A stretch of DNA of 38,282 nucleotides from Mycolicibacterium moriokaense (GCF_003347205.1 NZ_QQBJ01000036.1:1-38282), one strand, 5' to 3'. Numbered from the stretch's first letter, positions 8,068 through 17,349 are shown. The notes: a model not told the origin generated them from the letters alone. Made by a program: numbers and translations.

Positions 8068-10037
8068 GACACCGGCTCCCGGAGGAGCAGAAGGGCACCT
8101 ACCCGTCGCCGTGGATGCGGCTGCTGTTCCTCGCCACCGCGCTGCTGGGCGTCAACTACATCGTGTGGCGCTGGCTGGCCTCGATGAACTGGTCGGCGTG
8201 GTGGATCGCGGTACCGCTGGTGGTCGCCGAGACGTACAGCGTCATCGACTCGCTGTTGTTCGGGTTGACGATGTGGAAGCTGCTGAGGCGCAATCCACCG
8301 CCGCCACCGCCGGACGGGGCCACCGTCGACGTTTTCATCACTACCTACAACGAGCCGATCGAGATGGTGATGGCCACCGCGGAGGCCGCCAAGCGCATTC
8401 GGTATCCGCACACCACGTGGATCCTCGACGACGGCGCCCGGGCCGATCTCGCCGATGCCGCCGCACAGCGAGACATCGGCTATCTGACCCGATCCGCCGG
8501 CTGGATGGACAAGCCTCGGCACGCCAAGGCGGGCAACCTCAACAACGCGCTGATGGAAACCGACGGCGAGTTCATCCTGATCCTCGATGCCGACCAGGTG
8601 CCCGAACCCGAGATCCTGGACCGCACGCTGGGCTATTTCCGCGATCCCTACATGGCGCTGGTGCAGACGCCGCAGTACTTCCACAACGTGCCGTTCAGCG
8701 ATCCGCTGGGCAGCCAGGCGCCGCTGTTCTACGGCCCCATCCAGCAGGGCAAGGACGGCTGGAACGCCGCCTACTTCTGCGGCTCCAACGCCGTGCTGCG
8801 CAGGGACCCGCTGATGCAGTTGGGGATCACCGGCTACGTGCGGGCGGTGGAGGACGGAATCCGGCGCACGCTGTACGCCGCCGACAAGATCCTCAAACAG
8901 GCTCGCGCCCATGTGAGTTCGGAGGAGCCGGAGGCCCTAGCGGCGTTGGCCTCGGTGCGCGAGGCGGTGCACGACGCCCGCGGCGAGCTGCGCCAGAAGC
9001 GCCACCTCGGTGACATCACCTACGACTTCCAGCAGCGTATCGACGCCGCGGCGCGCACGGTGGTGGACTCCCACGTCAGCACCATGCGCGCCGACCTGGA
9101 GGCGATCGCCGCGCTGAACGAACATCCCGAAACCACCGCCACGACAGTGATATTCGATGACGAGGCACTGGAGACGCTGGCCAGCCGCGAATGGTCGCCG
9201 CTGGGCGCGCTGGAGTCCATCCGCGCGATGATCCGTGCCGTCGACGTCGGCCGCGACGACGAGGCCCAGCCGCTACTGCCGATGGCCACCATCTCGGTGA
9301 CCGAGGACATGGCCACCTGCATGCGGATGCACGCCATGGGTTGGCGTTCGGCGTATCACCACGAGATTCTCGCACGCGGCCTCGCGCCCGACGATGTCCG
9401 GACGATGCTGACCCAGCGGCTGCGCTGGGCGCAGGGCACCATCCAGGTGATGCTCAAGGAGAACCCGTTGGTGCAAAAGGGTTTGAGCATCGGGCAGCGC
9501 CTCATGTACTGGGCCACGATGTGGAGCTATCTGGCCGGGTTCGCGGCCATCGCCTACATCGCAGCACCCGCGATCTATCTCATCACCGGGATCATGCCGG
9601 TGACGGCCTACAGTTGGGACTTCTTCGGGCGGCTGATTCCGTTCCTGATCCTCAACCAGCTGATGTTCATCATCATCAGCCGCGGCACCCCGACCTGGCG
9701 CGGCCAGCAGTACAGCCTTGCGCTGTTTCCGGTGTGGATCAGGGCCTGCGTCACCGCGTTTCGCAACGTTTACTTCGACCGGCCGCTCGGCTTCGCCGTG
9801 ACGCCGAAGACCAAGCAGGAGCAGGGCGCCATTCCGTGGCACCTGGTCAGGTGGCAGCTGGCCGCGATCGCGTTGTTGGTCGTCGCATCGGTGATCGGGG
9901 TCGTGCAGCTCTACTTCGGCGCGATCTCGGTGCTGGGTGTCGGGGTGAACCTGTTCTGGGTGGTGTTCGACCTCGTCATTCTCAGCGTCGTGTTTCAGGC
10001 CGTCCGCTACCGCGGACACGAGGAAGAGGGAGGGTGA
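8064..10037 (+). CDS. processive family-2 glycosyltransferase (cellulose-synthase-like) with large helical insert
   Basis: A 657-residue membrane synthase expected to polymerise a beta-linked glycan and move it across the membrane. Two helices come first (about 17-37 and 43-70), then the GT2 core: DDG (122-124), DAD (175-177), FCGSNAVLRR (239-248), TED (413-415) and QRLRW (451-455). Several membrane helices follow (about 484-535 and 595-645). The D,D,D,QxxRW set marks processive enzymes such as BcsA. Two oddities: about 145 extra mostly helical, charged residues sit between FCGSN and TED, where cellulose synthases have about 30, and there is no PilZ domain after the last helices. It is ATGA-coupled to the phosphatase and shares TGATG with the STAS gene. 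The sugar donor is unknown. Confidence 0.9.
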   Translation: MRHRLPEEQKGTYPSPWMRLLFLATALLGVNYIVWRWLASMNWSAWWIAVPLVVAETYSVIDSLLFGLTMWKLLRRNPPPPPPDGATVDVFITTYNEPIEMVMATAEAAKRIRYPHTTWILDDGARADLADAAAQRDIGYLTRSAGWMDKPRHAKAGNLNNALMETDGEFILILDADQVPEPEILDRTLGYFRDPYMALVQTPQYFHNVPFSDPLGSQAPLFYGPIQQGKDGWNAAYFCGSNAVLRRDPLMQLGITGYVRAVEDGIRRTLYAADKILKQARAHVSSEEPEALAALASVREAVHDARGELRQKRHLGDITYDFQQRIDAAARTVVDSHVSTMRADLEAIAALNEHPETTATTVIFDDEALETLASREWSPLGALESIRAMIRAVDVGRDDEAQPLLPMATISVTEDMATCMRMHAMGWRSAYHHEILARGLAPDDVRTMLTQRLRWAQGTIQVMLKENPLVQKGLSIGQRLMYWATMWSYLAGFAAIAYIAAPAIYLITGIMPVTAYSWDFFGRLIPFLILNQLMFIIISRGTPTWRGQQYSLALFPVWIRACVTAFRNVYFDRPLGFAVTPKTKQEQGAIPWHLVRWQLAAIALLVVASVIGVVQLYFGAISVLGVGVNLFWVVFDLVILSVVFQAVRYRGHEEEGG

Positions 10038-10375
10038 TGAGCCAGTTCACCACTCGATCGACACCGTCCGGCGCGCTGGTGATCCGGCCGGAGGGGCGGC
10101 TGAACATGGTCGCCGCGCCCGCGTTGCGCAAGGAACTGCACGCGTTGGTCGACAACGGCAGCAGCCGGATCGTCGTCGACCTCAGCGGCACCGAGTTCAT
10201 CGACTCGTCCGGGCTGGGTGCGCTGATCTCCGGGCTGAAGGCGGCCCGGCAAGCCGGCGGCGATCTGCGCATCGCGGCCCCGACGCGGCAGGTCAGCACG
10301 GTCCTCGAGCTGACGAACCTGAACCGGGTGCTGCGCAGCCACGAGTCGGCCGACGGTGCGTTCGATGACGCCTGA
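10037..10375 (+). CDS. STAS-domain anti-sigma-factor antagonist (RsbV/SpoIIAA type)
   Basis: A 112-residue single STAS domain. The signature FIDSSGLGAL (D56, S57, S58, G59) contains the serine that is phosphorylated by the RsbW-type kinase and dephosphorylated by the RsbU-type phosphatase in characterised systems. The start is supported by a purine-rich ribosome site (AGAGGGAGGG) directly upstream and by a TGATG junction with the synthase. It would be the switch that passes the phosphatase signal to the ATPase encoded next. Confidence 0.92.
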   Translation: MSQFTTRSTPSGALVIRPEGRLNMVAAPALRKELHALVDNGSSRIVVDLSGTEFIDSSGLGALISGLKAARQAGGDLRIAAPTRQVSTVLELTNLNRVLRSHESADGAFDDA

Positions 10376-10781
10376 CCCGCGTCATGTGCTCGAGACGACC
10401 ACCGGGCCGGAGACCCTGAACGACATCCAGCGCGTCCTCGACGAGGTGTGGCAGGACCACGACGTCCCGGAGATCGTGCGCATCCACATGGATCTCGCTG
10501 CCGGCGAAATCGGGGCCAACATCATCGAGCACTCCGGCGACGGCAGCCCGGTCCGGCTGCGGATGGAGGTCCGGATGCTGCCCGACGCGGTGCAGGCCAC
10601 CTTCACCGATGACGGCCGACCTGCGCGGATCGACCTCGTCGGCGCCACTCTGCCCGACGAACTGGCCGAGCGCGGCCGCGGCCTGGCGATGGCGCACCGG
10701 GTCCTCGACGAGCTGTCCTACCGGCGCGATGACCGCGGAAACCACTGGACACTCGTGCGGAAGCGCACAATGGATGAATGA
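10365..10781 (+). CDS. RsbW-like serine kinase / anti-sigma ATPase (HATPase_c)
   Basis: A 138-residue GHKL ATPase. Visible motifs: N box EIGANIIEHSG (E48, N52), G1 box TDDGRPA (D82, D83, G84) and G2 box RGRGLAMAHRVLDE. Such proteins phosphorylate a STAS antagonist and bind an alternative partner, classically a sigma factor. The start ATG at 10365 lies 11 bases inside the STAS gene; GTG at 10356 is an alternative. No sigma factor gene is adjacent, so the partner may be remote or may be a component of the polysaccharide machinery. Confidence 0.88.
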   Translation: MTPDPRHVLETTTGPETLNDIQRVLDEVWQDHDVPEIVRIHMDLAAGEIGANIIEHSGDGSPVRLRMEVRMLPDAVQATFTDDGRPARIDLVGATLPDELAERGRGLAMAHRVLDELSYRRDDRGNHWTLVRKRTMDE

Positions 10782-11191
10782 GCAGCAATGGGCCGTTCGG
10801 GTTCGACCCCGACGACTTTGATCGAGTGATCCGTGAGGCCGGAGAGGGACTGCGCGACGCCGTCGGCAAGCTCTTCGACATGACAGGCGAACGGGCCGGG
10901 TTGGGCGTCATCTTCGACGAGTTCTCGCGCCGCCAGCGACACGAACCCGAAACCACCGGGGACACCGGCGACGGGGTGTGGTCCATCTACACCGTCGACG
11001 ACGAGGGCAAGGCGCACGTCGAGGAGGTGTACGCCACCGAACTCGACGCGCTACGGGCGAACAAGAACAACACCGACCCGACGCGAAAGGTGCGGTTCCT
11101 GCCCTACGGCATCGCCGCCAGCGTGCTGGACGCCTCGCCGGACGTCTCGCCGGACTCGGAAGACGTGTCGCCGGACGACGTCGACCCCTAG
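10778..11191 (+). CDS. uncharacterised acidic protein, last gene of the partner-switch/synthase locus
   Basis: A 137-residue soluble protein that I do not recognise. It has an amphipathic N-terminal half ([38 protein letters not shown]), a middle segment [20 protein letters not shown], a basic stretch [17 protein letters not shown], and an acidic tail repeating SPD units ([16 protein letters not shown]). It is ATGA-coupled to the ATPase gene, so it was probably kept with the switch for a functional reason. The 3' end overlaps the convergent ABC gene by four bases (CTAG). Confidence 0.8.
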   Translation: MSSNGPFGFDPDDFDRVIREAGEGLRDAVGKLFDMTGERAGLGVIFDEFSRRQRHEPETTGDTGDGVWSIYTVDDEGKAHVEEVYATELDALRANKNNTDPTRKVRFLPYGIAASVLDASPDVSPDSEDVSPDDVDP

Positions 11192-12177
11192 ACGTTCTGC
11201 GGGTGGTGACACGCCGCCAGGTGCTGCGGCCGGTGGTCGACCAGCGCGGGCTCGTCTGACGTGCAGACGTCGGTGGACCACGGGCACCTGGTGTGGAACC
11301 GGCAGCCGGAAGGCGGGTCGATCGGGCTCGGCACGTCGCCCTCGAGCACCAGTCGTTCGCGCGCGGAGTTGCGCCTCGGATCGGGGATCGGCACCGCGGA
11401 CAGCAGCGCGTTGGTGTACGGGTGGATCGGTTTGTCGTATAGTTCGTCGGCGCCGGAGTCCTCGACGATCTTGCCGAGGTACATCACCGCGATCCGGTCC
11501 GACACGTGGCGGACGACGCCGAGGTCGTGGGCGACGAACAGGTAGGACAACCCGAACTCGTCCTGCACGTCCTCGAGCAGGTTGATGATCTGCGCCTGCA
11601 CCGAGACGTCCAGCGCGGAGACGGGTTCGTCGGCCACGATCAGCTTGGGGCGCAACGCGAGTGCGCGGGCGATTCCGATGCGTTGGCGCTGGCCGCCGGA
11701 GAACTCGTGGGGGAAGCGGTTGTAGTGCTCGGCCTGCAACCCCACCCGGTCCAGCAGGTCCTGCACTCGCCGCTTCAACTCGGCCCCGCGGGCCAGCCCG
11801 TGCAACTCGAGCGGGTCACCGATGATCTGGCCCACCCGCTTGCGCGGATTGAGCGAGGCGAACGGGTCCTGGAAGATCATCTGCATCTGGCGGCGTGACG
11901 CGCGCAGGTCGCGCCGCGACCGGCCGACCAATTCCTCGCCCGCGAACCGCACCGACCCGGAGGTGGGGGTGGTCAACTGCAGGATGGCGCGGCACAGCGT
12001 CGACTTGCCGCAGCCGGATTCGCCTACCAGGCCCAGTGTTTCGCCCTCCCGGAGGGTGAAGCTGACGCCGTCGACCGCCCGCACCCTGGCGACCTCGCGG
12101 TCGACGACGATGCCCGACTTGATCGGGAAATGCTTGACGAGGTCGGTCACCTCCAACAGGACGTCGCCCTTAGTCAT
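11188..12177 (-). CDS. oligopeptide/dipeptide ABC transporter ATP-binding protein (OppF/DppF type)
   Basis: A 329-residue ATPase with Walker [10 protein letters not shown], a signature motif in the variant form [15 protein letters not shown], Walker [13 protein letters not shown] and a switch His in FVAHDLG. The C-terminal Cys-rich segment ([14 protein letters not shown]) is the oligopeptide-transporter extension that can hold an iron-sulfur cluster in this family. It is the last gene of a five-gene operon; its start overlaps the end of the partner ATPase gene by 8 bases. Confidence 0.93.
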   Translation of the reverse strand: MTKGDVLLEVTDLVKHFPIKSGIVVDREVARVRAVDGVSFTLREGETLGLVGESGCGKSTLCRAILQLTTPTSGSVRFAGEELVGRSRRDLRASRRQMQMIFQDPFASLNPRKRVGQIIGDPLELHGLARGAELKRRVQDLLDRVGLQAEHYNRFPHEFSGGQRQRIGIARALALRPKLIVADEPVSALDVSVQAQIINLLEDVQDEFGLSYLFVAHDLGVVRHVSDRIAVMYLGKIVEDSGADELYDKPIHPYTNALLSAVPIPDPRRNSARERLVLEGDVPSPIDPPSGCRFHTRCPWSTDVCTSDEPALVDHRPQHLAACHHPQNV

Positions 12178-13162
12178 GCGCAGCCTTCACATCCGCGTCC
12201 AGCCAGCACCGGTCGAGGTGCATCCCGCCGGTGCGTGCCTCCAGCGGCGGAAGTGTGTCGCACTCGTCGAAGACGTGGGAGCAGCGCGGCGCGAACCGGC
12301 AGCCCGGCGGCGGGGCCAGCAGCGACGGCGGCGCGCCGGGGATCTGCGTCAGCCGCGCGGTGCGCGGCTGGTCGAGCCGGGCCAGCGACCCGAGCAGCCC
12401 CCAGGTGTAGGGATGCTTTGGCGCGTAGAAGATCTCGTCCAGTGTGGCGTCCTCGACCACCTGGCCGGCATACATGACGAGCACGCGGTCGGCGATCTCG
12501 GCGACGACACCGAGGTCGTGGGTGATGATGATGACCGCCAGGCCGCGCTCACGGTTGAGCTGGTCGATCAGTTGCAGGATCTGCGCCTGGATCGTGACGT
12601 CGAGCGCCGTGGTCGGTTCGTCGGCGATCAGCACGTCGGGTTCGAGCGCTAGCGCCATCGCGATCATCACGCGTTGCCGCATGCCGCCGGAGAACTCATG
12701 CGGGTAGAGCCGAACACGGCGCTCCGGGTTGGGGATACCCACCGACCGCAGCAGTTCGACTGCCTGGGCCTGCGCCTCCTTCTTGGAGACGTCGCGGTGC
12801 GCCCGGATCATCTCGGTGATCTGGGCGCCGACCCGGTACACCGGGTTCAGTGCGCACATCGGGTCCTGGAACACCATCGCGATCTTCTCGCCGCGGACGT
12901 CGCGCAACTGATCGTCGGTGAGCCCGTTGATCTCCTTGCCGCGGTAGTTGACCGAGCCGGTGATCCTGGCGTTGCTGCTGCGCGTCAGCCCGGTCAGCGT
13001 CTGCGCGGTCACGCTTTTGCCGCAGCCGGATTCGCCGACGATCGCCAGCACCTCGCCTGCGGCCAGGTCGAACGAGACGCCGTCGACGGCCTTGACCACG
13101 CCGTCCTCGGTGGCGAAGCTGACCCGAAGGTCCTCTACCGTCAGGATGGTTTCGCCGCTCAT
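12170..13162 (-). CDS. oligopeptide/dipeptide ABC transporter ATP-binding protein (OppD/DppD type)
   Basis: A 330-residue ATPase with Walker [10 protein letters not shown], signature [15 protein letters not shown], Walker [13 protein letters not shown] and the OppD-type C-terminal Cys segment ([14 protein letters not shown]). It pairs with the OppF-type gene downstream to power one importer. The ATG at 13162 overlaps the permease stop (ATGA), which fixes the start despite a longer open frame upstream. Confidence 0.93.
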   Translation of the reverse strand: MSGETILTVEDLRVSFATEDGVVKAVDGVSFDLAAGEVLAIVGESGCGKSVTAQTLTGLTRSSNARITGSVNYRGKEINGLTDDQLRDVRGEKIAMVFQDPMCALNPVYRVGAQITEMIRAHRDVSKKEAQAQAVELLRSVGIPNPERRVRLYPHEFSGGMRQRVMIAMALALEPDVLIADEPTTALDVTIQAQILQLIDQLNRERGLAVIIITHDLGVVAEIADRVLVMYAGQVVEDATLDEIFYAPKHPYTWGLLGSLARLDQPRTARLTQIPGAPPSLLAPPPGCRFAPRCSHVFDECDTLPPLEARTGGMHLDRCWLDADVKAAHD

Positions 13163-14121
13163 GCGGGCGCCGCCTCTCCCAGCCGAATCCGCGGATCCAG
13201 CACCGCGTAGAGGATGTCGACGATCGTGTTGAACAGCACGATGAAGAACGCCCCGAACATCGTGACAGCCATCAGCGGCGGCAGGTCCAGCGACCGGATC
13301 GCCTCTCCCGCATACAGTCCTACCCCGTCGAGGTTGTAGACGGTCTCGGTGAGGATCGCCCCGCCGCCGACCACCATGCCGAAGTCGAGGCCGAACAGCG
13401 TGATGATCGGGATCATCGAGTTGCGAAGCACGTGCCGGATGCGCACCTGACGTTCGGACAGGCCCTTGGCCCGCGCGGTGCGCACGTAGTCCTCGTTCAT
13501 CACGTCGAGCATGTTGGAGCGCAGCACCCTGCTGTAGATGCCGACGAACAACACCGCCAACGTGAACCAGGGCAATATCAGGTGATACGCCCACTGCCCC
13601 GGGTCCTTGGTCAGCGGCACATAACTGCCCGTCGGGAACATCTGCACCTTGAAGCTCAGGAAGTAGAGCAGCATCGCCGCCAGCCAGAACACCGGCAACG
13701 AGATCCCCACCAGGGAAAGGATTGTCAGGGCGCGGTCGGTGAACCTGCCCGCGTGCACCGCGCTGAGGTAGCCGAACAGAATGGCCAGCGACATCCACAG
13801 CACCGCCGCGCCGATGCACAGCGAGAACGTGGCGGGTAGGCCGTCCCAGATCTGCTCGACGACGTTGCGGTCCTTGGCATACGACGTGAGCTGGCCGGTG
13901 AAGATCTGTTTCATCATCGTCAGGTACTGGATCGGGATCGGCCTGTCGAGGCCGAGGTCGGCGCTGACGCGGGCGATCAGCGCGGGGTCGGCGTTCTTGC
14001 CCGCGATCCTGGCGGCGGGATCTGAGTTCGGGATCACGTTGAAGATCAGGAACACGATCACCGAGATCGCGAACAACACCGCGACCATCCCCAGCAGTCG
14101 CCGCGCGACGAAGCGTGCCAT
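13159..14121 (-). CDS. oligopeptide/dipeptide ABC transporter permease (OppB/DppB type)
   Basis: A 320-residue membrane protein with an N-terminal helix after MARFVARRLLGM, about five further helices, and the cytoplasmic EAA loop (YVRTARAKGLSERQVRIRHV) that docks the ATPases. PVFWLAAMLLYFLSF and the closing LDPRIRLG are typical of the OppB branch. It lies 4 bases downstream of the OppC-type gene. Confidence 0.93.
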   Translation of the reverse strand: MARFVARRLLGMVAVLFAISVIVFLIFNVIPNSDPAARIAGKNADPALIARVSADLGLDRPIPIQYLTMMKQIFTGQLTSYAKDRNVVEQIWDGLPATFSLCIGAAVLWMSLAILFGYLSAVHAGRFTDRALTILSLVGISLPVFWLAAMLLYFLSFKVQMFPTGSYVPLTKDPGQWAYHLILPWFTLAVLFVGIYSRVLRSNMLDVMNEDYVRTARAKGLSERQVRIRHVLRNSMIPIITLFGLDFGMVVGGGAILTETVYNLDGVGLYAGEAIRSLDLPPLMAVTMFGAFFIVLFNTIVDILYAVLDPRIRLGEAAPA

Positions 14122-14125
14122 CTCC

Positions 14126-15163
14126 TCAGTGCTCCAGCCGGATCTTGGCCCGCGGATCCATCGCGTCGCGCAGGCCGTCGCCGAACACGTTGAGCGACAA
14201 CACCGTCGCCACGATCATCAGCCCGGGCACGACGGTCAGGTGGGGCGCGGTGAAGATCACCTGGTAGCCGTCGGAGATCATGGTGCCCCACGACGCGTTG
14301 GGCGGGCGCACGCCCGCACCCAGGAACGACAGCGCCGACTCGAGCAGCATGTTGTTGGCGATGTTCAGGGTGAAGAACACCACCACCGTGGACAGGATGT
14401 TGGGCGCCAACTCGGAGAACATGATTCGCAGCGGCCCCTTGCCCTGGGCCACCGCGGCCTCGATGAACTCCTTCTCCCGCAACGCGAGGATCTCACCGCG
14501 GATGGGCCGTGCCACGTAGGGCACGTAGACCAGGCCGATGATCAGGATCGGTATCCAGATCGAGTCGCCCGCGATCTCGATCGGGCCGGCCTTCAGCCCG
14601 CCGATCGACAGGGTGGTGCCCAGCGCGATGCCGAGCAGCAGCACCGGGAACGCCCAGATGACATCCATCGCGCGGGACAGCACGGCGTCGATCCAGCCGC
14701 GGTAGTAGCCGGCCAGCAGGGCGACGACGACGGCCAGGATCGTCGTCACTGCCGCCGCCGCCAACCCGACGTAGATCGACGTGCGGCCGCCGTACATCAA
14801 CCGCACCATGACATCTCGACCGTTCTGGTCGGCGCCGAGCAGGAACTTGCCGTGCAGGCCCGGTCCCAGCGGAGTGCCGTCGGGTGCCACGACGTCGGTC
14901 TGTTTCCCGTCGATCAGGATCTTGTCGGTGAGGTGGTTCTCGTTCGGCCCGGTGTGGGCGACGTGCTCGGCCCACAGTGGGGCAGCCAGGCAGAACAACA
15001 CGATCAGCACGAACAGGACCGCGCACGCCAACGCGACCTTGTTGCGCCGCAACCGGACCCACGCCAGATACCAGGGGCTACGGCCCTGGACCTGCGAGGT
15101 CGGCACGCCGGTCGGTATCGGCGGTTCGCCGGGTGCCTCCAGCGAATCGATGGGCGAGACCAC
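14126..15163 (-). CDS. oligopeptide/dipeptide ABC transporter permease (OppC/DppC type)
   Basis: A 345-residue membrane protein with an N-terminal helix at about 43-65, a periplasmic segment containing LGADQNGRDVMVRLMYGGR (the OppC hallmark G-T/A-D-x-x-G-R-D), and an EAA loop (FIEAAVAQGKGPLRIMF). It ends LRDAMDPRAKI, the usual OppC tail (LRDxLDP). The start is a GTG. The gene sits between the substrate-binding gene (11 bases away) and the OppB-type gene, so the order is A-C-B-D-F instead of the common A-B-C-D-F. Confidence 0.92.
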   Translation of the reverse strand: MVSPIDSLEAPGEPPIPTGVPTSQVQGRSPWYLAWVRLRRNKVALACAVLFVLIVLFCLAAPLWAEHVAHTGPNENHLTDKILIDGKQTDVVAPDGTPLGPGLHGKFLLGADQNGRDVMVRLMYGGRTSIYVGLAAAAVTTILAVVVALLAGYYRGWIDAVLSRAMDVIWAFPVLLLGIALGTTLSIGGLKAGPIEIAGDSIWIPILIIGLVYVPYVARPIRGEILALREKEFIEAAVAQGKGPLRIMFSELAPNILSTVVVFFTLNIANNMLLESALSFLGAGVRPPNASWGTMISDGYQVIFTAPHLTVVPGLMIVATVLSLNVFGDGLRDAMDPRAKIRLEH

Positions 15164-15174
15164 CTCTCAGCGCC

Positions 15175-16815
15175 CTACTTGATGGCGAACGAGGTGTAGT
15201 CCTGGTTGAAGAGCAGATGGTGATAGGACTTGTCGAGGTCCATGCGCTCCGACAGGAACGTGGTGAACTGCTCGTTGCCGTAGGGCGCCCAGACCGCCTG
15301 CTCCATGTACGACTTGTCGAGCGCGGCGTACTGGTCTTCCACGCCGCCGTCGCCGATCAGCTTGGTCAGCAGTTCGTCCTGCTTGGCGTTGTTGGCTGCG
15401 ATGTTGACCTTGGAGAAGTTGTTGCCGTTGGTGGGCAGGATGCTGTCCCCGTGCAGCAGCGGCCGGAAGAAATCGTCGGGATGCGGGAAGTCCTGGAACC
15501 AGTCGGCGAAGCCGGTGTCCACGTCGGGCGTGGACTCGTTGCCGATGGTGGTCCAATACACGTCGCCGGCAATCACTTTCAGCGTCGCGTTGAAGCCGAG
15601 TTGGGTGAGCAGGTCGTGGTAGTACTCGCCGATCCGCTTGCGGTCGGGCTCGTCGTCGGTCCAGACCGTGATGTCCTTGTCGGCCGGGTTCGCCTCGGCG
15701 ATCAGTGCTTTGGCCTTGGCCATGTCCGGTCCGGGATAGAGCTTGTACTCCTGATACCCCGGCATGCCGGGCGGCAGGATCTGCTGCGTCGGGTGCATGC
15801 GGCCGCCGAAGATGCGGTTGAGCGCTTCGGGATCGACGGCGTAATTGATCGCCTGACGCACCTTGATGTCGTTGAACGGCGCCTTCTGCGTGTTCATGAA
15901 GAAGTAGTAGGTGTTGATCGAGTCCTCCATGCGGAACCGGTCGCTGTACTTCGCCTTCACCTCGGCGAGGCGGTCGGCCACCGGCGGGTCGGCCATGAAA
16001 TCGACCTTGTTCTGCTCGATGTCCGTCACCTGGGCGCTGTTGTTCTTGTTCTCGTTGACCACGATCTTGTCGACGTTGGCGTCGGCCACCTCGGTGGCAC
16101 CGGCGTCCTTGACGGTCTGGAAGTTCGGGTTGCGCTCCATCGTCAGCGAGCGCGGCGCGTCGACCTTGCTGATCATGAACGGACCGCTGGCCGGCGGCGG
16201 GTTGTTGGTCGCGTCCTTGTCCAGCGGCGTGCTCGGCGGCACGGGTGCGGCGAACATCAGCCCGAGCAGGTTCTCGAAGGTGCCGTTGGGCTCGGTCAGG
16301 TTGATGGTGATCTCGCCGGAGTCGTCGTCGGTCTTGATGCCGCTGATCGTCTCGGCCTTGCCGTCGGCGTAGTCGGAGGCGCCGACGATGACGTCGAAGA
16401 ACACCGAGCCGCCGGAGTCGGCCTTGAACAGCCGCTGGATGGCATAGGTGAAGTCGGACGCCTTGATCGGCGTGCCGTCCGAGTACTTCATGTTCGGGCG
16501 CAGCTTCAGCTTGTAGGTCTTGCCGTCGGCTGAGATGTCAGGCATCGACTCGGCCAGGCCGGGCACCACCTCGGTGCCTTCCTTGCCTTTGACGTGCTTA
16601 TAGGTGAGCAGGGGTGTGTAGACGTTCCACAGCACCTCCCACCCTTCGAGGGTGTAGGACAGCTGCGGGTCGACGTAATCGGGGAACGAGGTCAGGGCGA
16701 TGTTGATCTCGCCGCCCTTGGCGCCCTCGCTCTTCTCGCCCCCGCACGCGGCGACTCCGAAGAACGCGAGTGCAGCGACGCAGGCGAGCATCACGATCTT
16801 GCGCAATGTGTACAT
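15175..16815 (-). CDS. oligopeptide ABC transporter substrate-binding lipoprotein
   Basis: A 546-residue extracytoplasmic binding protein of family 5. The signal peptide ends in a lipobox, GVAAC, with Cys24 as lipid anchor. The mature part shows the SBP-5 pattern (VVPGLAESMPDISADGKTYKLKL, LRPNMKYSDGTPIKASDFTYA). The ATG at 16815 follows AAAGGGAG with good spacing, so it is preferred to the upstream in-frame ATG codons. It is the first gene of the importer operon and would capture peptides or a related solute; the ligand cannot be told from sequence. Confidence 0.93.
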   Translation of the reverse strand: MYTLRKIVMLACVAALAFFGVAACGGEKSEGAKGGEINIALTSFPDYVDPQLSYTLEGWEVLWNVYTPLLTYKHVKGKEGTEVVPGLAESMPDISADGKTYKLKLRPNMKYSDGTPIKASDFTYAIQRLFKADSGGSVFFDVIVGASDYADGKAETISGIKTDDDSGEITINLTEPNGTFENLLGLMFAAPVPPSTPLDKDATNNPPPASGPFMISKVDAPRSLTMERNPNFQTVKDAGATEVADANVDKIVVNENKNNSAQVTDIEQNKVDFMADPPVADRLAEVKAKYSDRFRMEDSINTYYFFMNTQKAPFNDIKVRQAINYAVDPEALNRIFGGRMHPTQQILPPGMPGYQEYKLYPGPDMAKAKALIAEANPADKDITVWTDDEPDRKRIGEYYHDLLTQLGFNATLKVIAGDVYWTTIGNESTPDVDTGFADWFQDFPHPDDFFRPLLHGDSILPTNGNNFSKVNIAANNAKQDELLTKLIGDGGVEDQYAALDKSYMEQAVWAPYGNEQFTTFLSERMDLDKSYHHLLFNQDYTSFAIK

Positions 16816-16924
16816 GGTGCTCCCTTTGGCAGCCGATCCGGACATCCCCATACACCTACGCCACTCTGCTGGACTTGGTTGGGGCTTCGGGGAATCTCGG
16901 TAGATGCACTTTCAGCCATCGGCC

Positions 16925-16952
16925 CTGGCAATGCAACTCGTAGGACTACTAT
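16925..16952 (+). promoter_or_regulatory. possible SigA-type promoter for the small secreted gene at 16998
   Basis: CTGGCA at 16925-16930 and TACTAT at 16947-16952 are 16 bases apart, followed about 45 bases later by the start codon. The 182-base gap also has to hold the promoter of the divergent importer operon, for which I see no convincing boxes. Confidence 0.3.
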
Positions 16953-16997
16953 TTCGACGTGTTGGAGGTCGGGGACAATTGGCCAGGGAGGCCTTCG

Positions 16998-17273
16998 ATG
17001 ATGAGTTCAATTCATCGTCTGGCAACCGTCGGCGCGGCTGCGCTAGCGCCGTTCGCGTTCGCCACAATCGTTTCACCGGGAATCAGCAACGCCGTCGAAT
17101 GTGGATGGGGCACGGTTTACGACGCCCCGTCCAACAGCTGCGTCGCCGCGCCCGCACCGCCACCGCCCCCGCCGCCACCGGCGTGGAACGGTGACATCAC
17201 GCCGTACTTCTCGGTGGGCGCGTGTGTGCCGATCCCGGTGCCGTTCACACCGTCCATCTGCGCTGGCATCTGA
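16998..17273 (+). CDS. small secreted protein with four cysteines and a Pro run
   Basis: A 91-residue precursor. The signal peptide runs to about residue 32 (SNA before VEC). The mature protein has CGWGTVYDAPSNSCV, an eight-Pro run, then FSVGACVPIPVPFTPSICAGI, so four cysteines could form two disulfides. A strong ribosome site (AGGGAGG at 16985-16991) supports the ATG at 16998; the next codon is also ATG. Small exported proteins of this type are common in mycobacteria; the function is unknown. Confidence 0.8.
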   Translation: MMSSIHRLATVGAAALAPFAFATIVSPGISNAVECGWGTVYDAPSNSCVAAPAPPPPPPPPAWNGDITPYFSVGACVPIPVPFTPSICAGI

Positions 17274-17349
17274 CTCCGAATAGCACACCCGTCAATTTTT
17301 GCTATCGGGTCTGGCGCGGATTCGCTGTCTGTGCCACCATGATCAATAA

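Noticed and set aside
12170-13819. 549-residue version of the OppD-type ATPase
   Set aside because: The added N-terminus is a shadow of the OppB-type permease; ATG at 13162 overlaps the permease stop in the usual way.
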